Part shown: piece after piece, positions 16,638 to 24,620 of the stretch
How the letters are laid out: each line of letters begins with the position of its first letter
How positions within the stretch are numbered: the stretch's first letter is position 1
Assembly (NCBI RefSeq): GCF_900187445.1
Contig: NZ_FYEB01000002.1
Coordinates: 89,511-153,510 of the forward strand
Direction: 5' to 3'
From: Pseudomonas sp. Irchel s3b2
GTDB taxonomy: Bacteria > Pseudomonadota > Gammaproteobacteria > Pseudomonadales > Pseudomonadaceae
Length of the DNA: 64,000 bases
Program-made: the position numbers and the translations under genes
The notes under the pieces: model-generated
The model's input: only the letters and a program-made list of their open reading frames with translations
The model's database searches: none
What the model was told of the DNA's origin: nothing

Positions 16638-17534
16638 ATGGGCGCAAACACGGTAATTCTGGATGGCGGCATGGGTCGTGAGCTGCAACGCCGAGGGGCG
16701 CCGTTCAGGCAGCCTGAATGGTCGGCACTGGCCCTGAGCGAGGCGCCGCAAGCTGTGGAAGCGGTGCACGCAGCTTATATTGAAAGCGGTGCCAACGTGA
16801 TCACCAGCAATAGTTACGCGGTGGTGCCATTCCATATTGGCGAAGAGCGTTTTGCCGCCGAAGGCCAGGCCCTCGCAGCATTGGCCGGTGAGCTGGCCCG
16901 TCGTGCCGTCGATGCAGCGGGTAAACCGGTGCGTGTGGCCGGTTCATTGCCGCCGTTGTTTGGCTCCTATCGCCCGGACCTGTTCGACGCTGCTCGCGTG
17001 ACTGAATTGCTGACACCTCTGGTCAATGGCCTGGCGCCTCATGTCGACCTGTGGCTGGCCGAAACCCAGAGCTCGATCGTCGAGGCACGGTCGATCCATG
17101 CCGGTCTGCCGAAGGACGGCAAGCCGTACTGGCTGTCGTTTACCCTGAAAGATGAAGACACCGACGAAGTGCCGCGTTTGCGTTCCGGTGAACCCGTGGC
17201 CGAGGCCGCTGCGGTGGCGGCTGAGTTGGGCGTGGAAACCTTGCTGTTCAATTGCAGTCAGCCAGAAGTGATCGGCGCTGCGATTGATGCGGCGCGGGAA
17301 ACCTTCGAACGCTTGGGGGTGAAGATCCACATCGGTGCGTACGCGAATGCCTTCCCCCCGCAACCGAAAGAGGCCACGGCCAATGACGGTCTGGACCCGT
17401 TGCGCGACGATCTGGATCCGCCGGGTTATCTGCAATGGGCGGCCGATTGGCAAAAGCGCGGGGCCAGCCATTTGGGCGGTTGCTGCGGGATCGGGCCGGA
17501 GCATATTGCGGTGTTGGCCCAGAAATTAGCGTGA
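16638..17534 (+). CDS. Homocysteine S-methyltransferase family protein
   Basis: A 298-residue zinc methyltransferase of the MmuM/homocysteine methyltransferase family. The barrel opens with VILDGGMGRELQRRG. The zinc-binding cysteines are visible as NCSQPEV (Cys206) and GGCCGIGPEH (near 280-284). It would methylate homocysteine to methionine using a donor such as S-methylmethionine; the actual donor is unknown. ATG at 16638 fits the family N-terminus; upstream in-frame starts at 16602 (GTG) and 16623 (ATG) lack good ribosome sites, and the latter lies inside a palindrome. Divergence from an amino-acid transporter suggests uptake and use of the same compound. Confidence 0.8.
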   Translation: MGANTVILDGGMGRELQRRGAPFRQPEWSALALSEAPQAVEAVHAAYIESGANVITSNSYAVVPFHIGEERFAAEGQALAALAGELARRAVDAAGKPVRVAGSLPPLFGSYRPDLFDAARVTELLTPLVNGLAPHVDLWLAETQSSIVEARSIHAGLPKDGKPYWLSFTLKDEDTDEVPRLRSGEPVAEAAAVAAELGVETLLFNCSQPEVIGAAIDAARETFERLGVKIHIGAYANAFPPQPKEATANDGLDPLRDDLDPPGYLQWAADWQKRGASHLGGCCGIGPEHIAVLAQKLA

Positions 17535-17535
17535 T

Positions 17536-17632
17536 GCCATTCGCGGGCAAGCCTCGCTCCTACAGGTTTTTCGGTTGACCATAAATCAACGCAAAACCCT
17601 TGTAGGAGCGAGGCTTGCCCGCGAAGGCGTCC
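17536..17632. repeat. REP pair between two convergent genes
   Basis: Two inverted REP units (cgcgggcaagcctcgctcct and its complement) are separated by about 33 bases. Confidence 0.85.
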
Positions 17633-17648
17633 TGCCAGACGCCAAAGA

Positions 17649-18320
17649 TTACTGGCGACACTCCACCAACGTTTTCACCTGCCCCGATTCCGTCTGGTTT
17701 TCATCGGACAGCCACCGCTCGAACCCCGCGCCAATCGCCGGCCACTCCGAATCCAGAATCGAATACCACGCCGTGTCACGGTTTTGACCCTTGACCACCA
17801 TGTGCTGACGGAACACCCCTTCAAAACTGAACCCCAACCGCTCCGCCGCATACTTGGAACGGGCATTGCCGTTGTTGCACTTCCACTCCAGACGCCGGTA
17901 ACCCAAGGCAAAGGATTCCCTGGCCAGCAGGTAAACCGCTTCAGTACTTTTCGGTGAACGCTGCATCGGTGCGCCGAAGGTCACATGGCCGATCTCGATG
18001 CGACCCTGAGAAGGCACAATCGACATCAGGCTGAGGATACCCTGCACGTAGCCGCTGGCGCGATCGATCACCGTGAAGAAATACGGGTCGCTGTTGGCCG
18101 CATGGTTATTCAGCCAATCGTTGAACGCGCTGCGCTCCGGGAAAGGACCGTAAGGCAAATAGTCCCAGAGTTTCGGATCCGAGCCCGGGCCTTCCAGGGC
18201 TTTCCACAAGCCGTCGGCATGACGCGCCGGGTCAAGTTTTTCCAGGCGAATGAAACGCCCTTCGATCAGTTGAACCGAGGGTGGCGGAACACCTTTCCAG
18301 TCCGCGAGTGAAGTCGACAT
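17649..18320 (-). CDS. GNAT acetyltransferase (RimJ/RimL type)
   Basis: A 223-residue N-acetyltransferase. The N-terminus shows the RimJ/L pattern (IEGRFIRLEKLDP), the centre IEIGHVTFGAPMQRSPKSTEAVYLLARESF, and then RRLEWKCNNGNARSKYAAERLGFSFEGVFRQHMV, characteristic of this family. The substrate is not predictable. It is the last gene of a minus-strand unit with another GNAT gene (16 bases upstream) and a PaiB-like gene, so all three may act together in small-molecule or protein acetylation control. Confidence 0.8.
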   Translation of the reverse strand: MSTSLADWKGVPPPSVQLIEGRFIRLEKLDPARHADGLWKALEGPGSDPKLWDYLPYGPFPERSAFNDWLNNHAANSDPYFFTVIDRASGYVQGILSLMSIVPSQGRIEIGHVTFGAPMQRSPKSTEAVYLLARESFALGYRRLEWKCNNGNARSKYAAERLGFSFEGVFRQHMVVKGQNRDTAWYSILDSEWPAIGAGFERWLSDENQTESGQVKTLVECRQ

Positions 18321-18337
18321 GCTGCTCTCCTTGAACC

Positions 18338-18784
18338 TTATAGGGCGTGACGAAACTGGATGAAACCGGGACGCTCGGCGATGCGCTCATAGAGCTGGAT
18401 CGCGGTGGCGTTGGTTTCGTGGGTCAGCCAATGGACCTTGCAGCACCCATCGGCCTTGGCCGTGGTGTAGACGAATTCGATCAGTTGCCGACCGACACCG
18501 GTGCCGCGTGTTTCTGGTGTCACCAGCAAGTCTTGTAGGTAGCAGGAGTTTTCGATGCTCCAGTTCGAGCGGTGGTAGATGAAATGCACCATGCCCACCG
18601 CTTTGCCATCGGCCCAGGCCAGCGCCGCATGGGTCGGTTCGCTCGGATCGAGCAGGCGCTGCCAAGTGCTCTGGGTGACTGCGTCGGGCAATTCGGTGTT
18701 GTAGAAGCGCAAGTAGGCTTGCCACAACGGCAGCCAGGCAGCGTGATCGTCGGTGGTGACCTGGCGGATGTCGATCTGACTCAT
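18338..18784 (-). CDS. GNAT N-acetyltransferase
   Basis: A 148-residue single-domain GNAT protein. The acetyl-CoA-binding motif is visible as LQDLLVTPETRGTGVGRQLIEFV (about residues 81-104), followed by WLTHETNATAIQLYERIAERPGFIQF. The substrate is unknown. It lies between a PaiB-like gene (9 bases upstream) and another GNAT gene, all on the minus strand. Confidence 0.85.
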   Translation of the reverse strand: MSQIDIRQVTTDDHAAWLPLWQAYLRFYNTELPDAVTQSTWQRLLDPSEPTHAALAWADGKAVGMVHFIYHRSNWSIENSCYLQDLLVTPETRGTGVGRQLIEFVYTTAKADGCCKVHWLTHETNATAIQLYERIAERPGFIQFRHAL

Positions 18785-18793
18785 GTTGGTTCC

Positions 18794-19417
18794 TTAACGC
18801 ATCAAGTGGGCGAGGGCCTGGTCGTGCACATCAGGGCTGGTGGCCAGCCCCTCGCGCACACCGGCGATGTCTGCAGCATTGCGGTTCTGGCTGAGTTTGC
18901 GTTTGCCCTCCAGACGCTGGATGGGCAAGGCAAAACCGACGATGGCCTTGAGCATGCTATCAATGTAGTCGGAGGGGGCATCGGCGACTTTCCATGGATG
19001 GGTGCGACCCGCTTCATGACGATCGGTCAGAGCGCTGACCAGATTGCGCAGGCGATCGGCGTCGGTGAACACTTCGACCATGCCATAGGCGTGCACGGCG
19101 ACGTAGTTCCAGGTCGGCACGACTTTGCCATGCTCGGCTTTGCCTGGATAAAACCCTGGGCTGATATACGCATCGGCACCAGCAAAAATCACCAGCGCCT
19201 CGGCGCCGTTCTGCAATTCCCGCCATTGTGGATTGGCCCGGGCGAAGTGCCCGTAGAGAGTCCCATTCGGGCCTTGGTCAGCATTCAGCAGCAGCGGCAG
19301 ATGACTGGCTTGCAGGCCCTGTTCACCGTGGGTAACCAAGACAGCAAGACGAGTGCCGAGTATCTGCTGATGCAGTTCATTCAAATCATCGATGGCGAAG
19401 GCGCTGGGCGTGTACAT
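18794..19417 (-). CDS. PaiB-like FMN-binding negative regulator
   Basis: A 207-residue protein of the PaiB/FMN-binding split-barrel family (MYTPSAFAIDDLNELHQQI, then LLLNADQGPNGTLYGHFARANPQW and VPTWNYVAVHAYG). In Bacillus the namesake is linked to repression and, with the acetyltransferase PaiA, to polyamine metabolism. The two GNAT genes downstream make a comparable pairing here. The ATG at 19417 has AAGGA upstream. An in-frame extension to 19594 would run into the divergent MocR gene and is rejected. Confidence 0.8.
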   Translation of the reverse strand: MYTPSAFAIDDLNELHQQILGTRLAVLVTHGEQGLQASHLPLLLNADQGPNGTLYGHFARANPQWRELQNGAEALVIFAGADAYISPGFYPGKAEHGKVVPTWNYVAVHAYGMVEVFTDADRLRNLVSALTDRHEAGRTHPWKVADAPSDYIDSMLKAIVGFALPIQRLEGKRKLSQNRNAADIAGVREGLATSPDVHDQALAHLMR

Positions 19418-19507
19418 GGAAATTTTCCTTGGCGAATGCCTGCATCCTAGGCAGGCTATTGGTCTGTTGTAAGAGCCATTAATGACCAATTTCACAGGTC
19501 CATTACC

Positions 19508-21061
19508 ATGTCGAATACGCCGCTTCCCTCGTCGTTCAACCCGGCGGGTATTGAACTCGACCGCCGCCAGGGCTTGAGTCGTCAGCTCTATCAAGCGCTA
19601 CGGGTGCGTGTGCTCGACGGCCGATTGGCCAGCGGTACACGATTGCCGGCCAGTCGCGATCTGGCGGCGGCGCTATCGATTTCCCGTAACAGCGTGGTCC
19701 GTGCCTACGATCAGCTTTACGCTGAGGGCTTCATCGAGGGGCGTGTTGGCGACGGGACTTATGTCGCGCAATTGCCTCAAGCCGCGGTGTCGGTAAAAAA
19801 ATTATCCACAAAAGTATCCACAGGGTTTTCAACAGGGTTACCCACAGCCTTATCCACAAATTGGCTGGATTTACCTGTGGTTTCATCCAGTAAAGTTATC
19901 CACAGCGGTGCTTTGGGCCGGGTGGAAAAGAACCATTTGACCTTGCCTCCCAGTGGTCCACCTCGGGCATTTCGTGTCGGCGTTCCAGCCTTCGATCTAT
20001 TTCCTTTCGAAGTCTGGGCCAAGCTGAACGCGGCTTTCTGGCGTAAGCCGGATTTAGAGCAACTGTGTTACGGCGACCCAGCGGGTGATGCACGATTGCG
20101 AGGGCTGATTGCTGCGTACTTGCGCAGTTCGAGGGGCATGCAGTGCTCGGCTGAGCAAATAGTGATCACCAGTGGCGCGCAACAGGGGATTAGCCTTTGT
20201 GCACAGTTGCTGGTGGAGCCTGGTGACGGGGTGGGCATTGAAAATCCGGGGTATCGAGCGGCGGGTCATGCGTTCGCTGTAGCCGGCGCGCGATTGCACG
20301 GGATAGCGGTGGACAGTGAGGGCATTGATTGCACCGAATTGGCGGCGCTCAGCGATTGTCGATTGGCTTACGTCACGCCGTCGCATCAGTACCCGACCGG
20401 GGTGGTCATGAGTCTGGCGCGACGTCTTGAATTGTTGGCCTGGGCCGAACGCACCCAAGGCTGGATCGTCGAGGACGACTACGATGGCGAATACCGTTAC
20501 AGCGGCGCGCCGCTGGCACCGTTGGCTGCACTCGATCGGCAGGGGCGGGTGTTGTATGTCGGAACCTTCGGCAAGGTCGCATTCCCGGCATTAAGACTGG
20601 GTTATCTGGTGTTGCCGCCCGGATTGGTTGAGGCGTTCTCCCAGCGTCGTGCGGTGGACGTGCGGCATTCGGAGGTCAGCACTCAAGCGGTAATGGCTGA
20701 GTTCATGGCGGCCGGGCATTTCCAGCGACACATCCGGCGTATGCGCCGTGCTGCGTTGAGTCGGCGTAACGTCTTGCTCAATGGCTGGCCTGTGGATATC
20801 CCGGGCGTCGGTAAGCTGCCCAGTGTGGCGGCCGGTTTGCACCTGACGGTACGTGTCGACAGCGTGGCTCGTGAGCGCGAATTGATCGAACAAGCCACCA
20901 GCGTCGGGGTGGAGGTCAATGGTTTGAGCAGTTATTGGCTGCCAGACACGACGCTCCCCGAGGACCAGCGCGCGGGGCTGGTCCTGGGGTTCGCCGCAGT
21001 GCCGGAGACGGCTATCGAATCGGCATTGGCGAGGCTCAAAGAAGTCTGGACCCCGGCGTGA
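19508..21061 (+). CDS. MocR/PdxR-type GntR regulator with aminotransferase domain
   Basis: A 517-residue MocR-family regulator. The N-terminal GntR winged helix (residues about 15-85, LPASRDLAAALSISRNSVVRAYDQL) is joined by a linker to a fold-type I PLP domain. The PLP domain shows VTPSHQYPTGVVM, DDYDGEYRY and GTFGKVAFPALRLGY, in which Lys356 should bind PLP. Its role is probably sensing PLP or an amino compound and controlling the divergent PaiB/GNAT operon 90 bases away; that is inferred. The linker is unusual: residues 99-118 are five tandem four-residue repeats (LSTK VSTG FSTG LPTA LSTN) made of 12-bp DnaA-box-like units. Confidence 0.9.
   Translation: MSNTPLPSSFNPAGIELDRRQGLSRQLYQALRVRVLDGRLASGTRLPASRDLAAALSISRNSVVRAYDQLYAEGFIEGRVGDGTYVAQLPQAAVSVKKLSTKVSTGFSTGLPTALSTNWLDLPVVSSSKVIHSGALGRVEKNHLTLPPSGPPRAFRVGVPAFDLFPFEVWAKLNAAFWRKPDLEQLCYGDPAGDARLRGLIAAYLRSSRGMQCSAEQIVITSGAQQGISLCAQLLVEPGDGVGIENPGYRAAGHAFAVAGARLHGIAVDSEGIDCTELAALSDCRLAYVTPSHQYPTGVVMSLARRLELLAWAERTQGWIVEDDYDGEYRYSGAPLAPLAALDRQGRVLYVGTFGKVAFPALRLGYLVLPPGLVEAFSQRRAVDVRHSEVSTQAVMAEFMAAGHFQRHIRRMRRAALSRRNVLLNGWPVDIPGVGKLPSVAAGLHLTVRVDSVARERELIEQATSVGVEVNGLSSYWLPDTTLPEDQRAGLVLGFAAVPETAIESALARLKEVWTPA
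19802..19904 (+). repeat. DnaA-box-like cluster inside the MocR linker
   Basis: Five 12-bp tandem units start at 19802, 19814, 19826, 19838 and 19850 with cores TTATCCACA, GTATCCACA, TTTTCAACA, TTACCCACA and TTATCCACA. A third exact TTATCCACA lies at 19896-19904. TTATCCACA is the consensus high-affinity DnaA box. All have the same orientation. The last box is in a different reading frame from the tandem units, so it is not explained by the protein repeat. Confidence 0.7.
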
Positions 21062-21076
21062 GCTGCACCGCCCGGA

Positions 21077-22177
21077 TCAGGTGCCGGACTTGATCTTGGT
21101 CCAGGCCCGGGTACGCGCCCGCTCGGCATCGCGAGGCAACGGTTGCAGGGTATAGAGCGTGCTCATCGCCGCTTCGGTCGGGTACAGGTTCGGGTTGTTG
21201 CGAATCGCCGGGTCGACCATTTCCGTGGCGTCCTTGTTGGGGTTCGGGTAGCCGACGAAGTCGCTGACCGGTGCGATGACTTGGGGTTGCAGCAAGTAGT
21301 TGATGAAGGTGTAGGCGTCTTCCGGGTTTTTCGCGCCTTTGGGGATCGCCAGCATGTCGAACCAGATCGGCGCGCCTTCTTTGGGAAGGCGCATGTCGAC
21401 GATCACGCCGTTCTTGGCTTCCTTGGCACGGTTGGCGGCCTGGGAGAAGCTGCCGGAGTAACCGACCGCTACGCAGATGTCACCGTTGGCAATGTCGGCC
21501 ATGTACTTGGATGAATGGAAGTAGGTGATGTACGGACGAATCTTCATCAGCAGCGCTTCAGCCTTGGCGTAGTCCGCCGGCTGCTTGCTGTTGGGGTCCA
21601 GGCCCAGGTGTTGCAGGGCCAGCGGCAGGATCTCCGACGGCGAGTCGAGCAGGGCCACGCCGCACTGCTTGAGCTTGCTGATGTTCTCTTCCTTGAAGAT
21701 CAGGTCCCAGCTGTCCACCGGTGCGTTGTCGCCCAAAGCCGCCTTGATCTTGTCCGGGTTGAAGCCGATCAAAATGGTCCCGTACATGTACGGCACGGCG
21801 AATTTGTTGCCCGGGTCGTTGGCTTCGATCAGCTTCATCAGCTTCGGATCGAGGTGGTTCCAGTTCGGCAGTTTGCTGCGGTCCAGCGGCTGGAACACCC
21901 CGGCTTCGATCTGCTTGGCGAGGAACACGTTGGACGGCACCACCACGTCGTAGCCAGAGTTGCCGGTCAGCAACTTGGCCTCCAGCGCTTCGTTGGTGTC
22001 GAAGATGTCGTAGACCAGTTTGGTCTGGGTGTTCTGCGCCTTGAAATCTTCCAGCGCCTTGGGGGTGATGTAGTCGAACCAGTTGTACACCCGCAAGGTA
22101 CGTTCTTCAGCGTGAACGGCACCACTGACTATCATGGCGCACAGGGTTGGAACGATCAGACGCTTGAGTCGATTCAT
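21077..22177 (-). CDS. Polyamine ABC transporter periplasmic binding protein
   Basis: A 366-residue PotF/SpuD-like binding protein. The signal peptide is MNRLKRLIVPTLCAMIVSGAVHA. The mature start RVYNWFDYITPKALEDF, the VVPSNVFLAKQI region and VAVGYSGSF are typical of putrescine/spermidine binders. Start at 22177 has AGGAA upstream. It lies 13 bases downstream of the acetylpolyamine amidohydrolase gene, the same pairing as PA1409-PA1410, so it probably captures (acetyl)polyamines for catabolism. No permease or ATPase is adjacent. Confidence 0.9.
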   Translation of the reverse strand: MNRLKRLIVPTLCAMIVSGAVHAEERTLRVYNWFDYITPKALEDFKAQNTQTKLVYDIFDTNEALEAKLLTGNSGYDVVVPSNVFLAKQIEAGVFQPLDRSKLPNWNHLDPKLMKLIEANDPGNKFAVPYMYGTILIGFNPDKIKAALGDNAPVDSWDLIFKEENISKLKQCGVALLDSPSEILPLALQHLGLDPNSKQPADYAKAEALLMKIRPYITYFHSSKYMADIANGDICVAVGYSGSFSQAANRAKEAKNGVIVDMRLPKEGAPIWFDMLAIPKGAKNPEDAYTFINYLLQPQVIAPVSDFVGYPNPNKDATEMVDPAIRNNPNLYPTEAAMSTLYTLQPLPRDAERARTRAWTKIKSGT

Positions 22178-22190
22178 TTGTTCTAATTCC

Positions 22191-23222
22191 TCATTGGGCG
22201 CTTTCAAAACCTTCGAGAACGTTCACGGCATTGATGCCGATTTCTTCCACCGCGTAACCGCCTTCCATCACGAACAGCGTAGGCTTGCCGAGGCCCGCGA
22301 TGCGCGCGCCCATCGCCAGGTAATCCGGGCTGTCGAGTTTGAACTGGGAGATCGGGTCGTCCTTGAACGTATCCACACCCAAGGACACGACGACGATATC
22401 GGCGCCGTACTTTTCGATCTCTTTGCAGGCCTGTTCCAGCGCCGCGCTCCAACGGTCCCAGCCTGAACCGGCGGGCAAAGGGTAGTTGAAGTTGAACCCT
22501 TCGCCCGGGCCTTCACCGTGTTCGTCTTCGTAGCCGAGGAAGAACGGAAACTCGGCTTCTGGATGGCCATGGATCGAGGTGAACAGCACGTCGCTGCGCT
22601 CGTAGAAAATCGATTGGGTACCGTTGCCGTGGTGGTAATCGACATCGAGGATCGCGACCTTTTTGTGGCCTTGATCGAGGAATGCCTGAGCGGCGATGGC
22701 GGCGTTGTTGAGGTAGCAATAACCGCCCATCAAATCGCTGGCGGCATGGTGTCCCGGTGGACGACACAAGGCGAAAGCACTGCGGGCTCCGCGCTGGATC
22801 ACCGCTTGGGCCGTGAGGGCAACTTGCGCCGCGCTATACGCCGCTTGCCAGGTGCCGGCGGTAATCGGTGCGCCGCCGTCGAAGCTGTAATAGCCGAGCT
22901 GGCCGTGCAGACTGGTGGGCATGATCCGGCGCAAGGTGCGGGCCGGCCAGGTATAGGGCAGCAAGTCGCCGTCGGTATTGAATTCGGTCCAGCGCGCCCA
23001 GGCCCCTTTGAAGAAGTCGAGGTAGTCGCGGCTGTGGATGCGCTCGATCGGCCCGAGACCGAAATCCTGCGGCGCCTCGACCGGGCCGAGATTCTGGTTT
23101 TGCACGCGTTGCAACACATGGTCTGCCCGTGAAGGCATTTCGAAGCAGGGCATCAATTGCCCGTCCATCAATTCACAACGGCCGTGATGCAGGTGGTGAT
23201 CATCCGAGTAGATCGTCAGCAT
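22191..23222 (-). CDS. aphA: Acetylpolyamine amidohydrolase (HDAC-like)
   Basis: A 343-residue zinc amidohydrolase of the histone-deacetylase superfamily that removes acetyl groups from acetylputrescine, acetylcadaverine and similar compounds. Key residues sit at the same positions as in the characterised Mycoplana enzyme, from memory: His158-His159 (RPPGHHA), zinc ligands Asp195 and His197 (DVDYHH) and Asp284 (GVDTF), and Tyr323 (GGYAVEE). ATG at 23222 chosen; the longer frame upstream lies in REP and intergenic DNA. It forms an operon with the downstream polyamine-binding protein and matches P. aeruginosa AphA (PA1409) by context. Confidence 0.9.
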   Translation of the reverse strand: MLTIYSDDHHLHHGRCELMDGQLMPCFEMPSRADHVLQRVQNQNLGPVEAPQDFGLGPIERIHSRDYLDFFKGAWARWTEFNTDGDLLPYTWPARTLRRIMPTSLHGQLGYYSFDGGAPITAGTWQAAYSAAQVALTAQAVIQRGARSAFALCRPPGHHAASDLMGGYCYLNNAAIAAQAFLDQGHKKVAILDVDYHHGNGTQSIFYERSDVLFTSIHGHPEAEFPFFLGYEDEHGEGPGEGFNFNYPLPAGSGWDRWSAALEQACKEIEKYGADIVVVSLGVDTFKDDPISQFKLDSPDYLAMGARIAGLGKPTLFVMEGGYAVEEIGINAVNVLEGFESAQ

Positions 23223-23387
23223 TCTTGTTCTCCGCAGGCTGAGTCGGTTGCACACAGTCTTGCGGCGGGCGGCGTTTGGGAGAACGGTAAGAAAGGCCAA
23301 AAGGGGATCGAAATGGCCAAAAGATTTGACCGAAATTCGCCCCTTAATGGCGCGATTAGTGCTCCGGTTCAGGGCGTGAATGCTGAA

Positions 23388-23465
23388 CCCTGTAGGAGCG
23401 AGGCTTGCCCGCGAAGGCGTCTTCAAGAACGCCAAAAGCTTCGCGGGCAAGCCTCGCTCCTACAG
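23388..23465. repeat. REP pair
   Basis: Inverted REP units (ctgtaggagcgaggcttgcc / its complement) are separated by about 20 bases, between aphA and the AraC gene. Confidence 0.85.
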
Positions 23466-23475
23466 GGGTGGGTTG

Positions 23476-24468
23476 TCAGGGTCTGAACTGACTCGGCGCT
23501 ACACCACTCCAGCGCACAAATGCATGTCGGAAGCTCGCGGTCTCGCTGAACCCCAATGCCTCGGCAATCCGATAGATCGGCAGTTGATCTTCGCAGAGCA
23601 TTCGCTTGGCCTGCTCGAAGCGCAACTCATCGAGCAGTTCCTGATAGCTGCAGCCCAGGTCCTTCAGATGTCGACGCAGCGTGCGCGCCGAGCAGTTCAG
23701 CTGTTCGGCCAGCCCATCCAGGCCCGGCGCCGCGCTCAGTTGCGCCGCGAGTAGTTGGCGGATACGCCCGAGCCAGGCCTGACGCCCGGTGAACTCGGTG
23801 TTTTGCTTTCGGCAGCGTTCAGCCATGGCCTGATGGGTGATGGCGTCCGCCAGAGGCAGGGGGTGTTCGAGCCAGCGTTTGTCGAAAGCAAAGGCATTGG
23901 ATACAGCATCGAACTGCAAGGGGCAGTCGAACCGCTCGGCGTAGCGCGCCTGATAGTCTGGCGCCGGGTGTTCGAAGCGGGCGCCGAGCAGAGGCAGAGG
24001 GTGGCCGAGCAGGTCTTCGCAGGTGACTTTCATCGAGACCAGGCAAAACTCGACATTGAACGGCGCCAGCGCGGGGTTTTCCCGATAGTCGCCCGCGGTG
24101 AGCCAGATGCGCTCGTCCTCTTCTTCCAGGCTTAACCCGAACAGTGTTCCCAAGAGCGCCGGATAGTGCAGCGCCAACCGCAAGGCGTCACCTAAAGTGG
24201 CGCTGGTGAGTAAGGCATACCCGAGCATGCCGTAGGAAGAAACGTGCATCCGCTGGCCCAATTCCAGGCCGATATCGTGGCGTAACGCGACGGCGTTGGC
24301 GCAAACCAGCATCTCTTGGTTAGTGGTGATGCGCGTGTCCGCCCGGCTCAGATCCGCCGCGCTGATGCCGCTGCCGGCCAATAACACCTCGCTGGACAGG
24401 CCTTCGGCCTTGAAAGTGTTGAGCACCAGGGAGACAGCGTTGAGGGTGGTGAGATGGGAGTGGAGCAT
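23476..24468 (-). CDS. AraC-family transcriptional regulator
   Basis: A 330-residue regulator. The N-terminal effector domain of the Arabinose_bd type (about residues 15-200) has the SSYGMLGYALLTSATLGDALRLALHY motif. The C-terminal double helix-turn-helix (about 235-330) ends with EALGFSETASFRHAFVRWSGVAPSQFR. Members with this N-terminus often control amine or amino-acid catabolism (OruR and ArgR-like proteins). Target genes are unknown; the neighbouring aphA/polyamine-binding operon or asparaginase gene are candidates. REP elements flank it on both sides, so it is probably transcribed alone. Confidence 0.85.
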   Translation of the reverse strand: MLHSHLTTLNAVSLVLNTFKAEGLSSEVLLAGSGISAADLSRADTRITTNQEMLVCANAVALRHDIGLELGQRMHVSSYGMLGYALLTSATLGDALRLALHYPALLGTLFGLSLEEEDERIWLTAGDYRENPALAPFNVEFCLVSMKVTCEDLLGHPLPLLGARFEHPAPDYQARYAERFDCPLQFDAVSNAFAFDKRWLEHPLPLADAITHQAMAERCRKQNTEFTGRQAWLGRIRQLLAAQLSAAPGLDGLAEQLNCSARTLRRHLKDLGCSYQELLDELRFEQAKRMLCEDQLPIYRIAEALGFSETASFRHAFVRWSGVAPSQFRP

Positions 24469-24529
24469 GGGTGCTTCCGGCGTTGGGCATGCCGGAAAGG
24501 GAGCAAGTTACATGCCGGTTATGACCAAC

Positions 24530-24605
24530 CCTGTAGGAGCGAGGCTTGCCCGCGAAGGCGTCCTCAAGTACGCCAAAAGCTTCGCGGGCAAGCCTCGCTC
24601 CTACA
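24530..24605. repeat. REP pair
   Basis: Inverted REP units with a spacer nearly identical to that of the copy at 23388-23465 (gcgtcctcaagtacgccaaaa versus gcgtcttcaagaacgccaaaa), so the two are probably copies of one element. Confidence 0.85.
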
Positions 24606-24620
24606 AGTTGTTGTGTTGTG

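Noticed and set aside
19780..19920. Possible replication origin at the DnaA-box cluster
   Set aside because: The cluster lies inside an intact MocR gene. No AT-rich unwinding region, dnaA, dnaN or rpmH is nearby, so a true origin is unlikely; titration or regulation is the more modest reading.
23388..24605. Repeated short palindromes that could suggest a CRISPR array
   Set aside because: The units are REP elements occurring as inverted pairs spread through the whole window. There are no regularly spaced direct repeats with unique spacers and no cas genes.
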